Origin: Pilasporangium apinafurcum
Taxonomy: Eukaryota > Oomycota > Peronosporomycetes > Pythiales > Pythiaceae
Assembly: GCA_001600495.1 (NCBI GenBank)
Contig: BCKE01000013.1
Location: forward strand, 625,916-689,915
Reading direction: 5' to 3'
Length of the DNA: 64,000 nucleotides
The notes under the pieces were generated by a model. The model worked only from the letters and a program-made list of their open reading frames with translations. It had not been told where the DNA came from and did not search any database. This document shows, piece after piece, positions 1 through 11,600 of the stretch. The position numbers and the translations under genes are program-made. How positions within the stretch are numbered: position 1 is the first letter of the stretch; every line of letters begins with the position of its first letter.

Positions 1-427
1 CTGATTTCTCCCAGACGATATTACCTTCCAATCGCTTTGGCGGTGCGGTGATAGATGCAGGATGATGGACATCAAGTATCCCCATACCAGTGCTTCCACA
101 ATATACTAGCTGCTCTGTACAGCGCGAAAAATAGACCCCAGTAATCACTAGCGTCGTGATATTAAAGTCGCAAATCGCCACAAATGTCACTTTGCCCGAG
201 CTTGCGTCCATCCGCGGTGCGTGCACCATCAACTGCTCCGCCGAGACCGACGCCAGTTTCCCATGAAAGGCGCTCCATCGCACAAACTGGATGGGCGCTT
301 GGTGGCCCGTGTCAACAATGGTGTCGATGAGGATAAAATCGTCGCTATCATACAAGTGGATCTCGTCATGCGTCGGGATCGCCATGACGTTCCGCCCATC
401 GATGCGCGTCCAACTCCATGTCCGCAT
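1..427 (-). CDS. WD-repeat-like protein, N-terminal part, runs off window
   Basis: An open frame without introns starts at the ATG at 427-425 and continues past the left edge. It is preceded by an in-frame TAG a few codons upstream, so this is the first possible methionine. The 142 visible residues begin MRTWSWTRIDGRNVMAIPTH and alternate hydrophobic strands with turns, in the style of beta-propeller blades (HDEIHLYDSDDF, APIQFVRWSAFHGKLASVS, TEQLVYCGSTGMGILDV). The spacing and the WSAF-KLASVS pattern look like WD40 blades, perhaps of a large Rav1/DmX-type propeller, but no complete WD signature is visible. The function is therefore not assigned. It is divergent from the PP2C-kinase gene, about 1 kb away. 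Confidence 0.5.
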   Translation of the reverse strand, partial: MRTWSWTRIDGRNVMAIPTHDEIHLYDSDDFILIDTIVDTGHQAPIQFVRWSAFHGKLASVSAEQLMVHAPRMDASSGKVTFVAICDFNITTLVITGVYFSRCTEQLVYCGSTGMGILDVHHPASITAPPKRLEGNIVWEKS

Positions 428-1418
428 CCTCTACCTTTTTCGAACTGGAAGATACCAATAAGCCACTGCATTACTCTCGAATAAGTAGCCAAAGTAAAAA
501 CACATTCTGATTTTCAGTTGAAGATTAATCAACTGGGTTTTATTTATTTTTTAGACCCAAAATGGGTTTTTATAGTTTGACCCAAGTCAGCAATTTTTAA
601 TGGGTGCTGATCGAAAGTTCTTCGTAGATCGCGCCAAACGCATTTATACTAAAGGTTTAGAAGGTTGGTAATCCAAACGTTCCGACGACGAGTGATTTTG
701 TAGCTTTTTTTGGGGTCTTCGTCATGGTAACAGAGATCTTTTGAGTATAGAATGTGACCTATCGTTGTTTATACGTGTGGGGCGTCGAATGACCGACTGG
801 CTCAGGATGAATCCAAAAAAGAATGGATCCTATTTTTCTCTTGTCGTGACATATTATTGTCTGAAAAGGCAGACGACCCAGTGGAGTGTGCGTGACAACC
901 GAAACTTTGGCGGTATTTTATGCAATGATGCCCAGAAGATGTTACAGTGTGTCATTTCTTTACATCACAAAGTGGGAAATAAATCGGGTTCTTTATGTGC
1001 ACGAAAATTGGTTCGAATAAAAAAGCACTATTTGTATGCATGAAAACTTGTTCGAAAACAAAACATTAGACAGAACAATAGGACATTAAGTAAGAAGTGC
1101 GAAGAGTTCAAACGGAGGGGGGGGGGGAAGGATTGATAGCATGAATACGTAGGAAATTTATCGATTAAAGTGTCACAACTCGATGTAGCATGCAAATGGA
1201 TGTTCTGCTTCGCACTGGGCAGTGAGGCATATGTCTGACCTTTTATGCTGTTTGAGAGGTCGCGAATAAAAATTATCCCACTCTGTCTGCCCTTCTATTC
1301 AGATAAACGATCCCACGTTGTTTCTTTTCTCCGTCCAGCACACAGATAGACAGACTGACAGCGGCGTCATTCATTACCGAAACAAGAACGCCATCGCTTG
1401 GCGCAAGAGACGTATACG
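428..1418. other. Intergenic region between two divergent genes
   Basis: No gene is supported here. Positions 536-600 are AT-rich with repeated TGGG/CCCA words able to fold back on themselves. A run of about twelve G lies near 1118-1130. Short open frames at 741-1043 and elsewhere show no protein-like composition. The last ~100 bases before 1419 presumably carry the promoter and leader of the PP2C-kinase gene. Confidence 0.5.
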
Positions 1419-4400
1419 ATGGGAAACTGCTGCTCCACGGATGCCACGGCCACTACCGACCGCCGTCGGCAACGTCAGAGTGCCAGCCCAGGTGCCACAG
1501 AGCGCTCCAAGGCCAGCACTAGCACAGCCGTGACTACTGCGACCAATACCGCCACGACTACCAGTGCGGCACTGCCGTCTGCACCGAAGAGTGACAGCAG
1601 CAGCGGAGAGACAACAGTGAACGATACTCTAGTCAGTACGCCTGTCGGTAATCACAATGGCGTGAAAGAACTTGTTAGCGACGACGGCACACCAAACAGA
1701 CCATCACAACAGCAGCAGTCAGACGACTCACCACAACAGCAACGCGTGCACACGCCAACGAAACATCCGTCATTCAAATCGGACAGTGACGGCCCTGGAG
1801 CGACACATACCGTCCAGATTGGTGACTACAACCTGCGCTACTCATACTACTCCAAGCGCGGGTACTACCCAGAAGGTCTGCATAGACGACTATGCTCTCT
1901 CCCGCATGCCATTTTTGCTAAAGCTTACATGTGGTGTGTATGTATATAGCACGAAAGAAAGCGAATCAGGACAGCTACTATTGCGAAACCCATTTCGCAG
2001 GTGATGACCAGAAAGCGTTCTTTGCCGTTTTCGATGGTCATGGCCAGTACGGTGATATTTGCTCACAATTTACAGCAGAGCATGTAAGTGCACTGAGTTA
2101 TTGGCACGAATGACCAGCTATACGAAGCTAAATTTCTAAATCCATTCGATCTTGTAGCTACCTGAGTTTATCGTGGCTCATCTAGAAGACAATGTCGGCA
2201 TCATACCAGCACTCACGCGTGCACATGTTCAGACAAACCAAGCGGTATGGACAACACTTAACTTTATGTGCAACTAATTTCTGGTTGTTTTCATTCATTC
2301 AACACTAAACCGCATGATTTGGCTTTTTCAGATGCACGAGGCATCGTTTGATGATTCCATGAGCGGCACTACTGCAATTTCTGTGCTCTTTGCCGGGAAT
2401 GAAGTCCATATCGCCAATGTGGGCGATTCGCGTGCCATTATTGCCCAAGAAAACCTCAAGTCATCCACTTTGAACGGCGAAGCCAATCTCGTCGCAAAAC
2501 CTCTTTCGATCGATCAGACTCCATTCCGTAAAGTAAGTTTGTCCCGTTTTGCTCATTAATTGCTCCAGCGAAGTCACTATGGTGTGTTGTGTCCAGGACG
2601 AGCGAGAACGAGTAAAAAAATGCGGCGCACGCATCCTGACGGTGGATCAGGTTGAGGGAATTGAACCAATTCATGAAAACTGGGGACTATCGTTAGGTGA
2701 TGAAATTGATGAAACTGGTGATCCTCCTCGAATCTGGCATCCGTACGGACAGTATCCTGTAAGCCGCAAATACCTTTAAATGCAGAGCTGGGAACGGTTT
2801 AAAATATTTAACGCCTTCATTTTTTTTGCTGTTTATACGTAGGGCACAGCATTTACCAGAAGCATAGGCGATTTGGTGTCTGAGGAGCTAGGCGTAATTG
2901 CTGAGCCGGAAATTTTGTGCAAGGGCTTGAATCCGCACGATAAATTTATCGTAATCGCCAGTGATGGTGTGTTTGAATTCCTGACCAGTCAGAACGTTGT
3001 GGATATTGTCAAAAAGTTTGATGATCCATCAGAAGCATGCCAGGCATTGGTAGAAGAAGCGTACAACCGATGGCTTCAGTATGAAGTGCGTACAGATGAC
3101 ATCACAGCGATATGCATCTACTTGGATGGCTTGACCGGCGGACGTGATGGACCACGTGGAAGTATTTACGTTGGTGCAGAGGTGCTGGATCTCCAATCCA
3201 TGCAAAGACCAGTACGGGGAGTCGACAGAAAAGACAAACCGCGGAAAACTATTGTTGGAACGGAAGCGATTCGATTATCCCTCACAGAAGGTCTGTTCAA
3301 TGGAGAAAATCCAGATGTGGATCTTGATGTGAACGGCAACCAAGATAAATCAGAAACTGAAGTTCAATGGATTAAAGACATCGTGCAAGGCAATTTTCTG
3401 TTTCACCAGCTGAGCGAAGAAAAAGTGTGTTCGAAAAGCATAGTGTGGCTAAGTGGTTTCTATGTACGTTCTAACTTTGCGGTTTTCATATAGATATTGG
3501 CGGTGATCTCAGTGCTAAAGAAGGTTGAAGTCAAAGCTGGTGATATAGTGATTCACCAAGGCGCACCTGGCGACACGTTTTATCTGGTATTTAAGTCTAT
3601 TTTCTGAACTGTGCTTATTCAGCTGCGCATGGTTACTGAAATGCTTTTGCTTGGTAAAGATTGATAGTGGTGAATATGAGGTTCGTGTGCTTCAAGAAGA
3701 AACGCCTGAAGCATTGACGTCAGACAAGAAAGAGCCAGGTGATGAGTATGGGGAAGTTGTGCATGTCTACAAGTCTGGTCCCAATCTCCATCCAACGTTT
3801 GGGGAGCTAGCACTGATATACTCAAAACCTCGAGCGGCGACGGTAATAGCTAAAGTGGATGGCACACTATGGGCTCTAAATCGCTTGGCATTCCGCTCAA
3901 TTTTGATGCGTGGCCGACCACTGCGAGACGTTGTCCATCGACTTCGCCAAATTGCTTTACTTCGACCGCTAACTGTCGCTCAGACAAATCTCGTCGCAGA
4001 GGAAATGAAGACGATCACGTTCGAAGCTGATCAAATTGTCTACCACGAGGGAATGATTGAACCCGGTTTCTTTTTGATCATTAGCGGCAAAATTGAATCA
4101 TCGTCTAAAGCCGACAATCTTGAACCATTGCAATTAAAGACATTTGATTATTTTGGTGAAACGTCTCTCGTTCGAAGAAGATCGATGAGGTACTATGGCG
4201 CACTCGTCGAATTGTATTTTTATGTTGACATATCCTGGACTGACAATGCAAATATTTTATAGCAAACGAACCATTCGGGCAAGCGAACGAACGGAGTGCC
4301 TCTTCATCAACAAGGAAACATTTGAACTTGCGGTGGGGAAGCTTTCTTCCATCTTAGAGAAAGATAAAATTCGAAGAGCTCGCAAAGACCGCATCGCAGA

Positions 4401-5871
4401 AGCACGAAAGTCAGCACAGGTTAGTCATCAAAATCACGTTTTGATTGATCGCTTGATCTTGTAGTTAATACGATGAATGTTGCAGACTCAAAGCCTCGTC
4501 CTGTTTGATAATGACGAAGAAAGTGCAAGACTTCCCAAGACGATCGATGAACTGGAGATTGTGGGTAGTATCTTTGAAGATCCTACTAACACAATCAGAT
4601 TGGTAAAAGCGAAGGGAGCATCTCCTCCCTCGTACTTGACACTACGAACTGTGAGCAAGCAAGCAATTTTCGAGGCGAGCATGCAAAAACACGTGTGCGG
4701 TGAACGGGATATTTATGTCTCCCTTTACGAGAAGAATGTTCTTGTGCCGCATGTGTGCGGCATGAATTCCAATGACACGGATATTCATCTTCTTTACGAC
4801 ACCCAAATCGTCGGCAGTCTTGAGAGTTTCTTGGATGGGGAGCCACACGGAGAACCATTTGTGCGCTACTATGCAGCGCAGGTGGTTTTAGCGCTTGAGT
4901 TTCTACATTCGGTTCGTCGTGTTAAAACTGCTTAGCATTGTATAATCCATTGTGGACTGATTTGAGTTTCTGTGTTACAGGAAGGAATTGTGTCACGTAC
5001 TGTTGATCCCACGAACCTAATGGTCGATCGAAATGGAAACATTCGTATGCTTAATCTCAGGTATGCTGATACTTCTATCTTTTTTCCACAAGCACGTCGT
5101 ATTCATTCTTCCTCAATTTTTTCCTCCGCTTCCATTTAGATTATCTAAATACGTTGGCAGAGGTCGAACGTACACTGTCTGTGGAACTCCAGAGTATCTT
5201 TCTCCTGAGCAAATCAAGGGCGAAGGTAAAGCATCAGTATGAAACGGATTGTAAATAATTCCAAAACTAACATGTTGCTGAGCAGGTCACAACATTGCGG
5301 CCGACTACTGGGCTCTTGGCGTATTGATGTATGAACTTTTATGTGGTCATACACCGTTTTCCCCGGATATGAAGGACGATATTGAGATTTTGAACTACAT
5401 CACATCCTTCCGACCAGTACGTCGATTGATATGTATGCTGTTCGTATTACAAAGTACTTTTATAACCCTCTAACATTAACCATGCTAGGAACAAATGACG
5501 TGGCCCGAACACGCGAGTGCCGAAATAAAGGATATCATCGAGCGACTTCTCAGCCCGGATCATTCGAAACGACTAGGCTTCCTAGACGCAAACACTAATT
5601 TCGCAACAAATGCCTGTGCAAGTATCAAGAAGCACCCATTTTTTGCAGGCACGTCCTGGGAGGCTACTAAGATTGGATCATTTTCGGTATGTTTTGCCAT
5701 ATTTTGATTAAGACTTTACATCAACTAATTGTGCTCTGTTTGCATTAGGCTCCATTGGAACCAGAAGCTGTAGCGCAGTTCAAGTCAATTGTTGCCAAAA
5801 GGAAAGCCAACCAGCAGTTGAACGTAGGGACGAAGTACACTGGTGATTTTGAGTGGCTCACAGGTTTCTAA
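1419..5871 (+). CDS. PP2C - cyclic-nucleotide-binding - AGC pseudokinase fusion
   Basis: Predicted exons: 1419-1875, 1950-2083, 2158-2244, 2332-2532, 2597-2758, 2843-3424, 3494-3586, 3660-4189, 4263-4419, 4486-4911, 4981-5060, 5140-5225, 5286-5416, 5489-5686, 5749-5871; 1148 aa. I chose the inner ATG at 1419 because it gives MGNCCS, an N-myristoylation plus palmitoylation signal; a further in-frame ATG lies at 1398. A Ser/Thr/Gln-rich linker follows. The PP2C domain has [37 protein letters not shown] and DDIT, so its metal-binding aspartates are present. Two cNMP-binding domains follow, the first with the phosphate-binding motif [16 protein letters not shown]. The C-terminal AGC-like kinase lacks the G-loop, the VAIK lysine (LTLRTVSK), the HRD aspartate (VSRTVDPTN) and DFG (NLR), while keeping [10 protein letters not shown]. 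The same domain order, with a degenerate kinase, is known in plants (Arabidopsis At2g20050). It is probably a membrane-tethered phosphatase gated by cNMP, with the kinase fold as scaffold or regulator (inference). Confidence 0.9.
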
Positions 5872-5949
5872 GACACAATACATGCAAGAGAAAAACTTTT
5901 CTTCTACGTGACAACCCATCAGTTTTTCTTTTTATCAATGGCTATGCTC

Positions 5950-8353
5950 CTAATTGAAAATGACATACAATATCACAGCAACCACCAGCGGAATGAATCC
6001 CACCAGTATCTGACGGTATTTTTGTGCCTGGGCCGCAAGCACCAGTGCCTTCGTCTTCTCTGCTGAAATCGCTTGCACTGTAGATTCCAAAGATTGCCTT
6101 TCTTTCTCCAGTTCGATCCGGATCTTGTCGGCATTTTCTAATTGTTCACGAAGAGTCGCCAATTCCTGGTTGATTTTACCTATTTTCTTGTCTTTCTCCT
6201 TCGAGCTATCCATGAGTTGCTTGCGTGAGGCGTTGCTAGCTGCAAGCTCAGATCGCACTTTCGCCAACTGCTTACGGGAGCTATCAAGCTCCGCGATTTT
6301 CTCATTGAGTGAGGTGTTGGCTTTCTGGAAAGAACTCTTCCATTTCTGGGTGTGGCTATGAGAACTTTTCAGTTCTTCGTTCGCTTCCAACATGGCTGTG
6401 CGCGTTTTTTTCAACATCTCTTCTTGAGAGATAACCGTGACACGGAGATTGGCTATCAAAGCCTCATTTTGAGTGCGCTGAGCACTCAAGATTTCACATT
6501 GCTTTGTTACCTCGAGAAGATTTGCCTTCGCAGTGGCTAGTTCTGAGGTGACATGTTTCACTTGACTCGTGCTTGCGAATGCCTGTTCAAGTGCTTTCTC
6601 ACTTGAAAGCCTCATTGCCATAACTTCATCCTTCAATTTGAGAATATGACGCGACGATTCCTCCCTCTCCAAAAGCATAAGTTCAATAGATTTCTATACA
6701 ACAAACATCAAATTTGAGCACTATAGCAAGAAAATCAACCATATATCGGAACGATTTGCAACATACCCCTGCTTCCAAAAGTTTAAGTTCCAGTTCGTTG
6801 ATTGTAGCAGTAGCATCAGAGCCGCTGGTCCCCAATTCGGCTATTTTAACGGTCATTTTCGACATCTCTTCTTCGTGAATGCGTTCTTGTTCGCGAGCTT
6901 GGGCTAATAAGGTGTCGCGTTGTAAAATAATTTCTTCTGCATTTTCCTGCGCCTGCATTAGCTTTTCTTCCGTGACTGTAAGTTGCTCAAGAGAGAGTTT
7001 CCAGCTTGACTCGACTGAAGCAAGATGTGCAACAAGTGTGTCTTTTTCAGTTTCCAAAGTGGTTATCCGAGCATCTAGCGCAAGAGTGCGAGCAAGACTC
7101 GTCTCCAACTCTTGTTTTGTTGCAGCGAGATCTATCACAAGCTTTTCAGTTCGAGCTTGGTAATATGCTGTTGTCGCGTGCACCCCTTCTAATTCAGTAC
7201 GAATTGCATGTGCTTCAGCTTCCAATTGTGAGTACTCCTCCAAAATACTTTTTCTTGCTGCCTATAAAAACAAGTGAACAAAAATAATGATTAGTATATA
7301 AGTCGATATCACTCTGAGGCGATAAATTCGTCTACCTACCCGTTCTTCGTCAAGTTCTTTCTCCGCCTGCTTAAGCGCTTCCTGATTTTCACGTAACGAT
7401 TCTTCCATTTCTTCGATCTCAAACTCCAATTCACTCACGTTTTCACGAAATGATAGTTCTGACTCGGCAACAAAATGAACTTTTTTCACCAATTTTGATT
7501 TTTCCTCATCCAGCTGTCGAACAGTTTTTACCAAGTTGGCTTGTTCCATTCGTAACTGGCGCTCCTTTTCGACCAGAGTCTCGTTAACCGCAACAACTCC
7601 ATGAAGCTTTGATTGCTCTTCAGCGAGCTCTTTCTGGAGAGTCGTGACCTCGTTCTTTGTAGCTTGTCCAGAAATTTTCTTCTTTTTTGGCAATATGCGT
7701 TTCTCTTCTTTTGGCTCAGTCGGTGCAGACTCCACTTTCTCTTCCCGTTGCTTCTGCATATGCACCTGGAACTGTTTCTGCAGATACGCCATGGTATGTT
7801 TTGTCCGCTCCAGCTTAGCGACCTCAGCCTCCAAATCAGCTAACCGAGCATCTGAATCCGTCAACCACTTAGCAACGCGGTGAGTTCGTCGTACCAATTT
7901 CGCATGATCATCTACGTCCTTGCCACTAGCGTAGGAGCTGTCATCTTTATCTGTTTGTTCGGTTATCGTCGCTTCCGCCTGCGGTTCTTCCACTTCCGGA
8001 CCCAACGGGGTCTTGTCGTTTTTGTTGATGATGCCCTTGTTCTTGCGCTTACGCTTCATAGGCGATGGCGCATTATTATTCTCGTCCCCACTGGAGTCTG
8101 TATAGCTGTCATTATTATTTTCTGCTGCTTCTTTTGCGGCAGCAGCTTCGGCAGCTTCCTCTTCTTCTTCTTCCTTCGCCTTCCACAGTTGGAGTTCCTT
8201 GCGCAACACCACAAGCCGCTTGACCTCTTCTGCTACATGCTCCAGCGTGATACCGCTGTCGCTCTTGTTGCGTACACACTCTTGGAGACTTCGCACGCGT
8301 GACGAACACACGTCAATGGCTTCTTCAAGCGATGCGCGGCTGGCAAACTCCAT
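5950..8353 (-). CDS. Tail-anchored coiled-coil protein, function unknown
   Basis: Three exons on the minus strand: 8353-7340, 7261-6767 and 6693-5950 (750 aa). The ATG at 8353 is used; an upstream in-frame GTG codon is ignored. The N-terminal ~100 residues are helical and include an acidic run and an EEEEEEAAEAAAA stretch. A basic low-complexity segment (PMKRKRKNKG, a possible nuclear signal) follows, then several hundred residues of continuous heptad-rich coiled coil. The protein ends in a single hydrophobic helix, ILVGFIPLVVAVILYVIFN, at the extreme C-terminus, the layout of a tail-anchored membrane protein. This is golgin-like in architecture, but I recognise no family. It shares a ~343-bp divergent promoter with the dynein heavy chain, which may or may not mean co-expression during sporulation. 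Confidence 0.8.
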
Positions 8354-8696
8354 CGTTTCCACTTATCTTCGTCTGTCGGTCGTGCTGTCGGGCCGTCGTC
8401 AAAAGTTGCACTGCCGTTTGGCGTGTACGCTGATGGAGAAGATCGTTTGTGATTGGCGGACAAGGTCCATTGTTTAAAACAATTTTTGCAAAACGAGAAA
8501 AAAACACCAACTGTTGGGTCGTTCATTCTGGGACGGACCTACTTACTATCCCAAAACGTGTTCCACCAAGTGTTGCACATTTATCTGCTGATCTTGAAAA
8601 GACGCGATGGCGAGAGTGTTGGTCAACAAGTTTCTTTGCTTTCCCCTTTGTGTTCAAGCGCGCGGGTGCGGTGGCTCGTAGTATCGCTCGACCGAA
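8354..8696. promoter_or_regulatory. Divergent promoter region, coiled-coil gene / dynein heavy chain
   Basis: 343 bp separate the start codons of two divergently transcribed genes, so both promoters must lie here or overlap the genes. No TATA box is evident. A TTCATTCT stretch near 8523-8530 loosely resembles an oomycete initiator (TCAYTYY-type), but this is weak. Confidence 0.4.
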
Positions 8697-11600
8697 ATGG
8701 CATTCCAGGCACGCCACCGCTGGATCATCCAGCGCCTACAAACAAGTTTGGGGTTCCAGGATGAAGCACAGGTCGAAGAGCTCATGAAAACCAACCGCAT
8801 CATGGAGAAACTCTCACTCTTCTTCCGCGCAGATGGACTCAAAAAGATATTTTTTTATTATCAGATACGTACTACCGATGATTACAACGGAGCACTTGCA
8901 GATGCGGCGGCAGTATCATCTGCATTGGAGCGCAAGAAAGAGCTATTTATTACGGACGGATTGGAAGAGCCATTGAAAGGTCGGGCACTGTTCATTATCA
9001 AAGTACCGAGAGAGAAGGCAAATGACAGTAGTCGTGAGACTGCAATCTACAATCCCAATGCAATCAACGCTGCCACTGGCATTCCAGAAACGTTAGAGAA
9101 TGGCTTTTACTACCAGGTGGACCCGGCAATCGCGAACGATCATCTACTCGTATATGGTACAATCAATCCTTCGGTCCTGCTATCGGTCGAAACTACATTA
9201 TCCCAATTGTTTCTCCCGCTACTGAATGAGCGAGCTGAAACAGAATGGGGCCAAGCAGATAGTGAATCTCGGAATGAATTCATGCATGGTCTCAAATCCT
9301 TCGCAACTGACGTACAGGAAAATTTGAAGGCCATGAGCTCCGGCCTCGATCTGCGGAAGCCAGATAAGCGATACGACCCCAACGATTCTCGTAGCCTTTC
9401 CCGGTTATCCACTGACGAAAGTGCCATCTATCACTTTGTGGACCTGATGCAGGACTGGTGCAAGCAAACTGAGGCATACTTGGAAGATAATGATCAAGGA
9501 CGATGGGAGTCTAGCGAAGCTGGACCAGACACCGAGTTGGAGTACTGGAAGCGACGTTTACAGCGTCTTATGGGGATCACAGAACAGCTGAAAACGAAAG
9601 AGTGCAAAATGGTAACTGGCGTTCTGAATGTGGCGTCAAAACTGCAAGATGGATCACTCGATAAGCTCAATATTGCATCGTTATTGCGCCAATGGAAGCA
9701 GATCGATACTAATATTACCGAAGCATCCAATGAGGCAAAGGATAATGTCAAGTACCTCGCTACACTAGAACGATTCATTGAACCGCTATATAGTGGAACC
9801 CCAGCATCTGTTATTGATGCACTGCCCGCACTTATGAACTCTGTCAAGATGATCCACACCATCGCCCGATACTACAATACAACTGAACGGATGACAAAAC
9901 TTTTCATGAAGATCACGAATCGAATGATCACCTTGTGCAAAACAAGCATCCTGGGCAATGGTCCTGCGGAATCGATTTGGGAGAAAGATCCAGAAACGTT
10001 ATTGGTTGATTTAGAAGCGTGTTTGAAGCTTAATGAAGCTTATCAGGAACAATACCGTCTCACCAAGGATAAACTTCTTACCATGCCAAAAGGAAAGCAG
10101 TTTGACTTTAGTGAGACCCAAATCTTTGGCAAATTTGATCTATTCTGTCGGCGCGTCGTTAAACTCATTGATATGTTCAGCACGATTCACCAGTTTCGGT
10201 CACTAGCACAGCATTCCTTAGAGGGCATGGGTACGTTGCTTTCGTCGTTTAATACGATCATTAACGAATTCAAGGCCAACAAACACGATCTGCTTGACTA
10301 CCACAACAACAAGTTCGATCGTGATTACGTGGAATTTAATATCCAAATTTCCGATCTTGAGGCATCCCTCCAGCAATTTATTAATGTCAGCTTCGATAGT
10401 ATTACCAGTATTGAGCAATCGCTTATCCTGCTCAAGCAGTTTCAATCCATTTTACAGCGCGAAAGTCTGCGGAGTGATCTAGACTCAAAATTCACAGTGA
10501 TTTTCCATAATTACGGTCTCGATCTCACTAACGTTCAAGATATCTACGAAAAATATCGCCATGACCCTCCTATTGCCCGCAATCTCCCTCCTGTCGCGGG
10601 TAATATCCTCTGGTCAAGACACTTACTACGTCGTATTGAAGAACCTATGCGTAAATTCGAAAGTAATCCCACAGTGCTGTCAACAAAAGACTCGAAGAAG
10701 ATTATCAAAACGTACAACAAGGTAGCACGGACACTAGTTGCATTTGAATATCTTTGGTACGAGGCATGGTGTCGATCCGTAGAGACGGCGAAAGCAGGAT
10801 TGCATGCCACCCTTATAATTCGACACCCTGAAACCGGAAAACTATATGTCAATTTTGATAAAGAAATCCTTCAGCTGATACGAGAAGCAAAATGTCTCGA
10901 TCGCATGGGCATCGAAGTACCGGAAAACGCCAAGATGGTCATGCTCCAGGAACATAAGTTCAAATTGTACTACAATGATCTAACATACACATTGAAGGAA
11001 TATGATCGCGTCATTTCCAAGATCATTCCAGTTACAGCTACGCTTCTTAAGCCACATTTAGAGGATCTGCAACAAAAACTTCGTCCCGGGATGGTTACAC
11101 TGACGTGGACAAGTATGAATATCGATGCATACAAAACGCAAGCTCACTTTGGCCTCCAGCGTTTGGAAGAGCTAATTAATAACGTCTACGATATCATCGA
11201 AAACCGCATCGAAAAAAACTTGAAAGTAGTTTCGAAAGCGTCACTCGTGCATTTGCCAACTGACCAATCTTTTGCTTTGGATGATTTCGTACGAATGCAG
11301 GAGAAACACGTTGCGCAGGTTACACTTTTGCTTAGCGCGAAGAACGTTGAAATTGAAAATGCTGTGGAAGACGTTCTTCGACTCATGTCCGAATACACGA
11401 TAGACACGTCAACAAATTCGGAGGAAACAGCAAATGGCCAAGCTGCCATTACATGTGATGTGGAGGCCATGGATGCCTTTCGAAGTTTCTACAAGAATTT
11501 GTTCTATCGTGCATTACTTAACAGCACAAAGCAGTCCCTTAATGCAATCAAAAAACGCGTATGCTCCAAAGCTGGTACTGGGTTTCTTTTTCTCGAACGT

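Noticed and set aside
1118-1130. Poly-G tract
   Set aside because: A simple homopolymer; no link to any structure or gene, and possibly a sequencing artefact in length.
3425-3493. Reading through intron 6 of the PP2C fusion as coding
   Set aside because: It would end at a stop before the first cyclic-nucleotide domain; splicing restores the expected [20 protein letters not shown] continuity.
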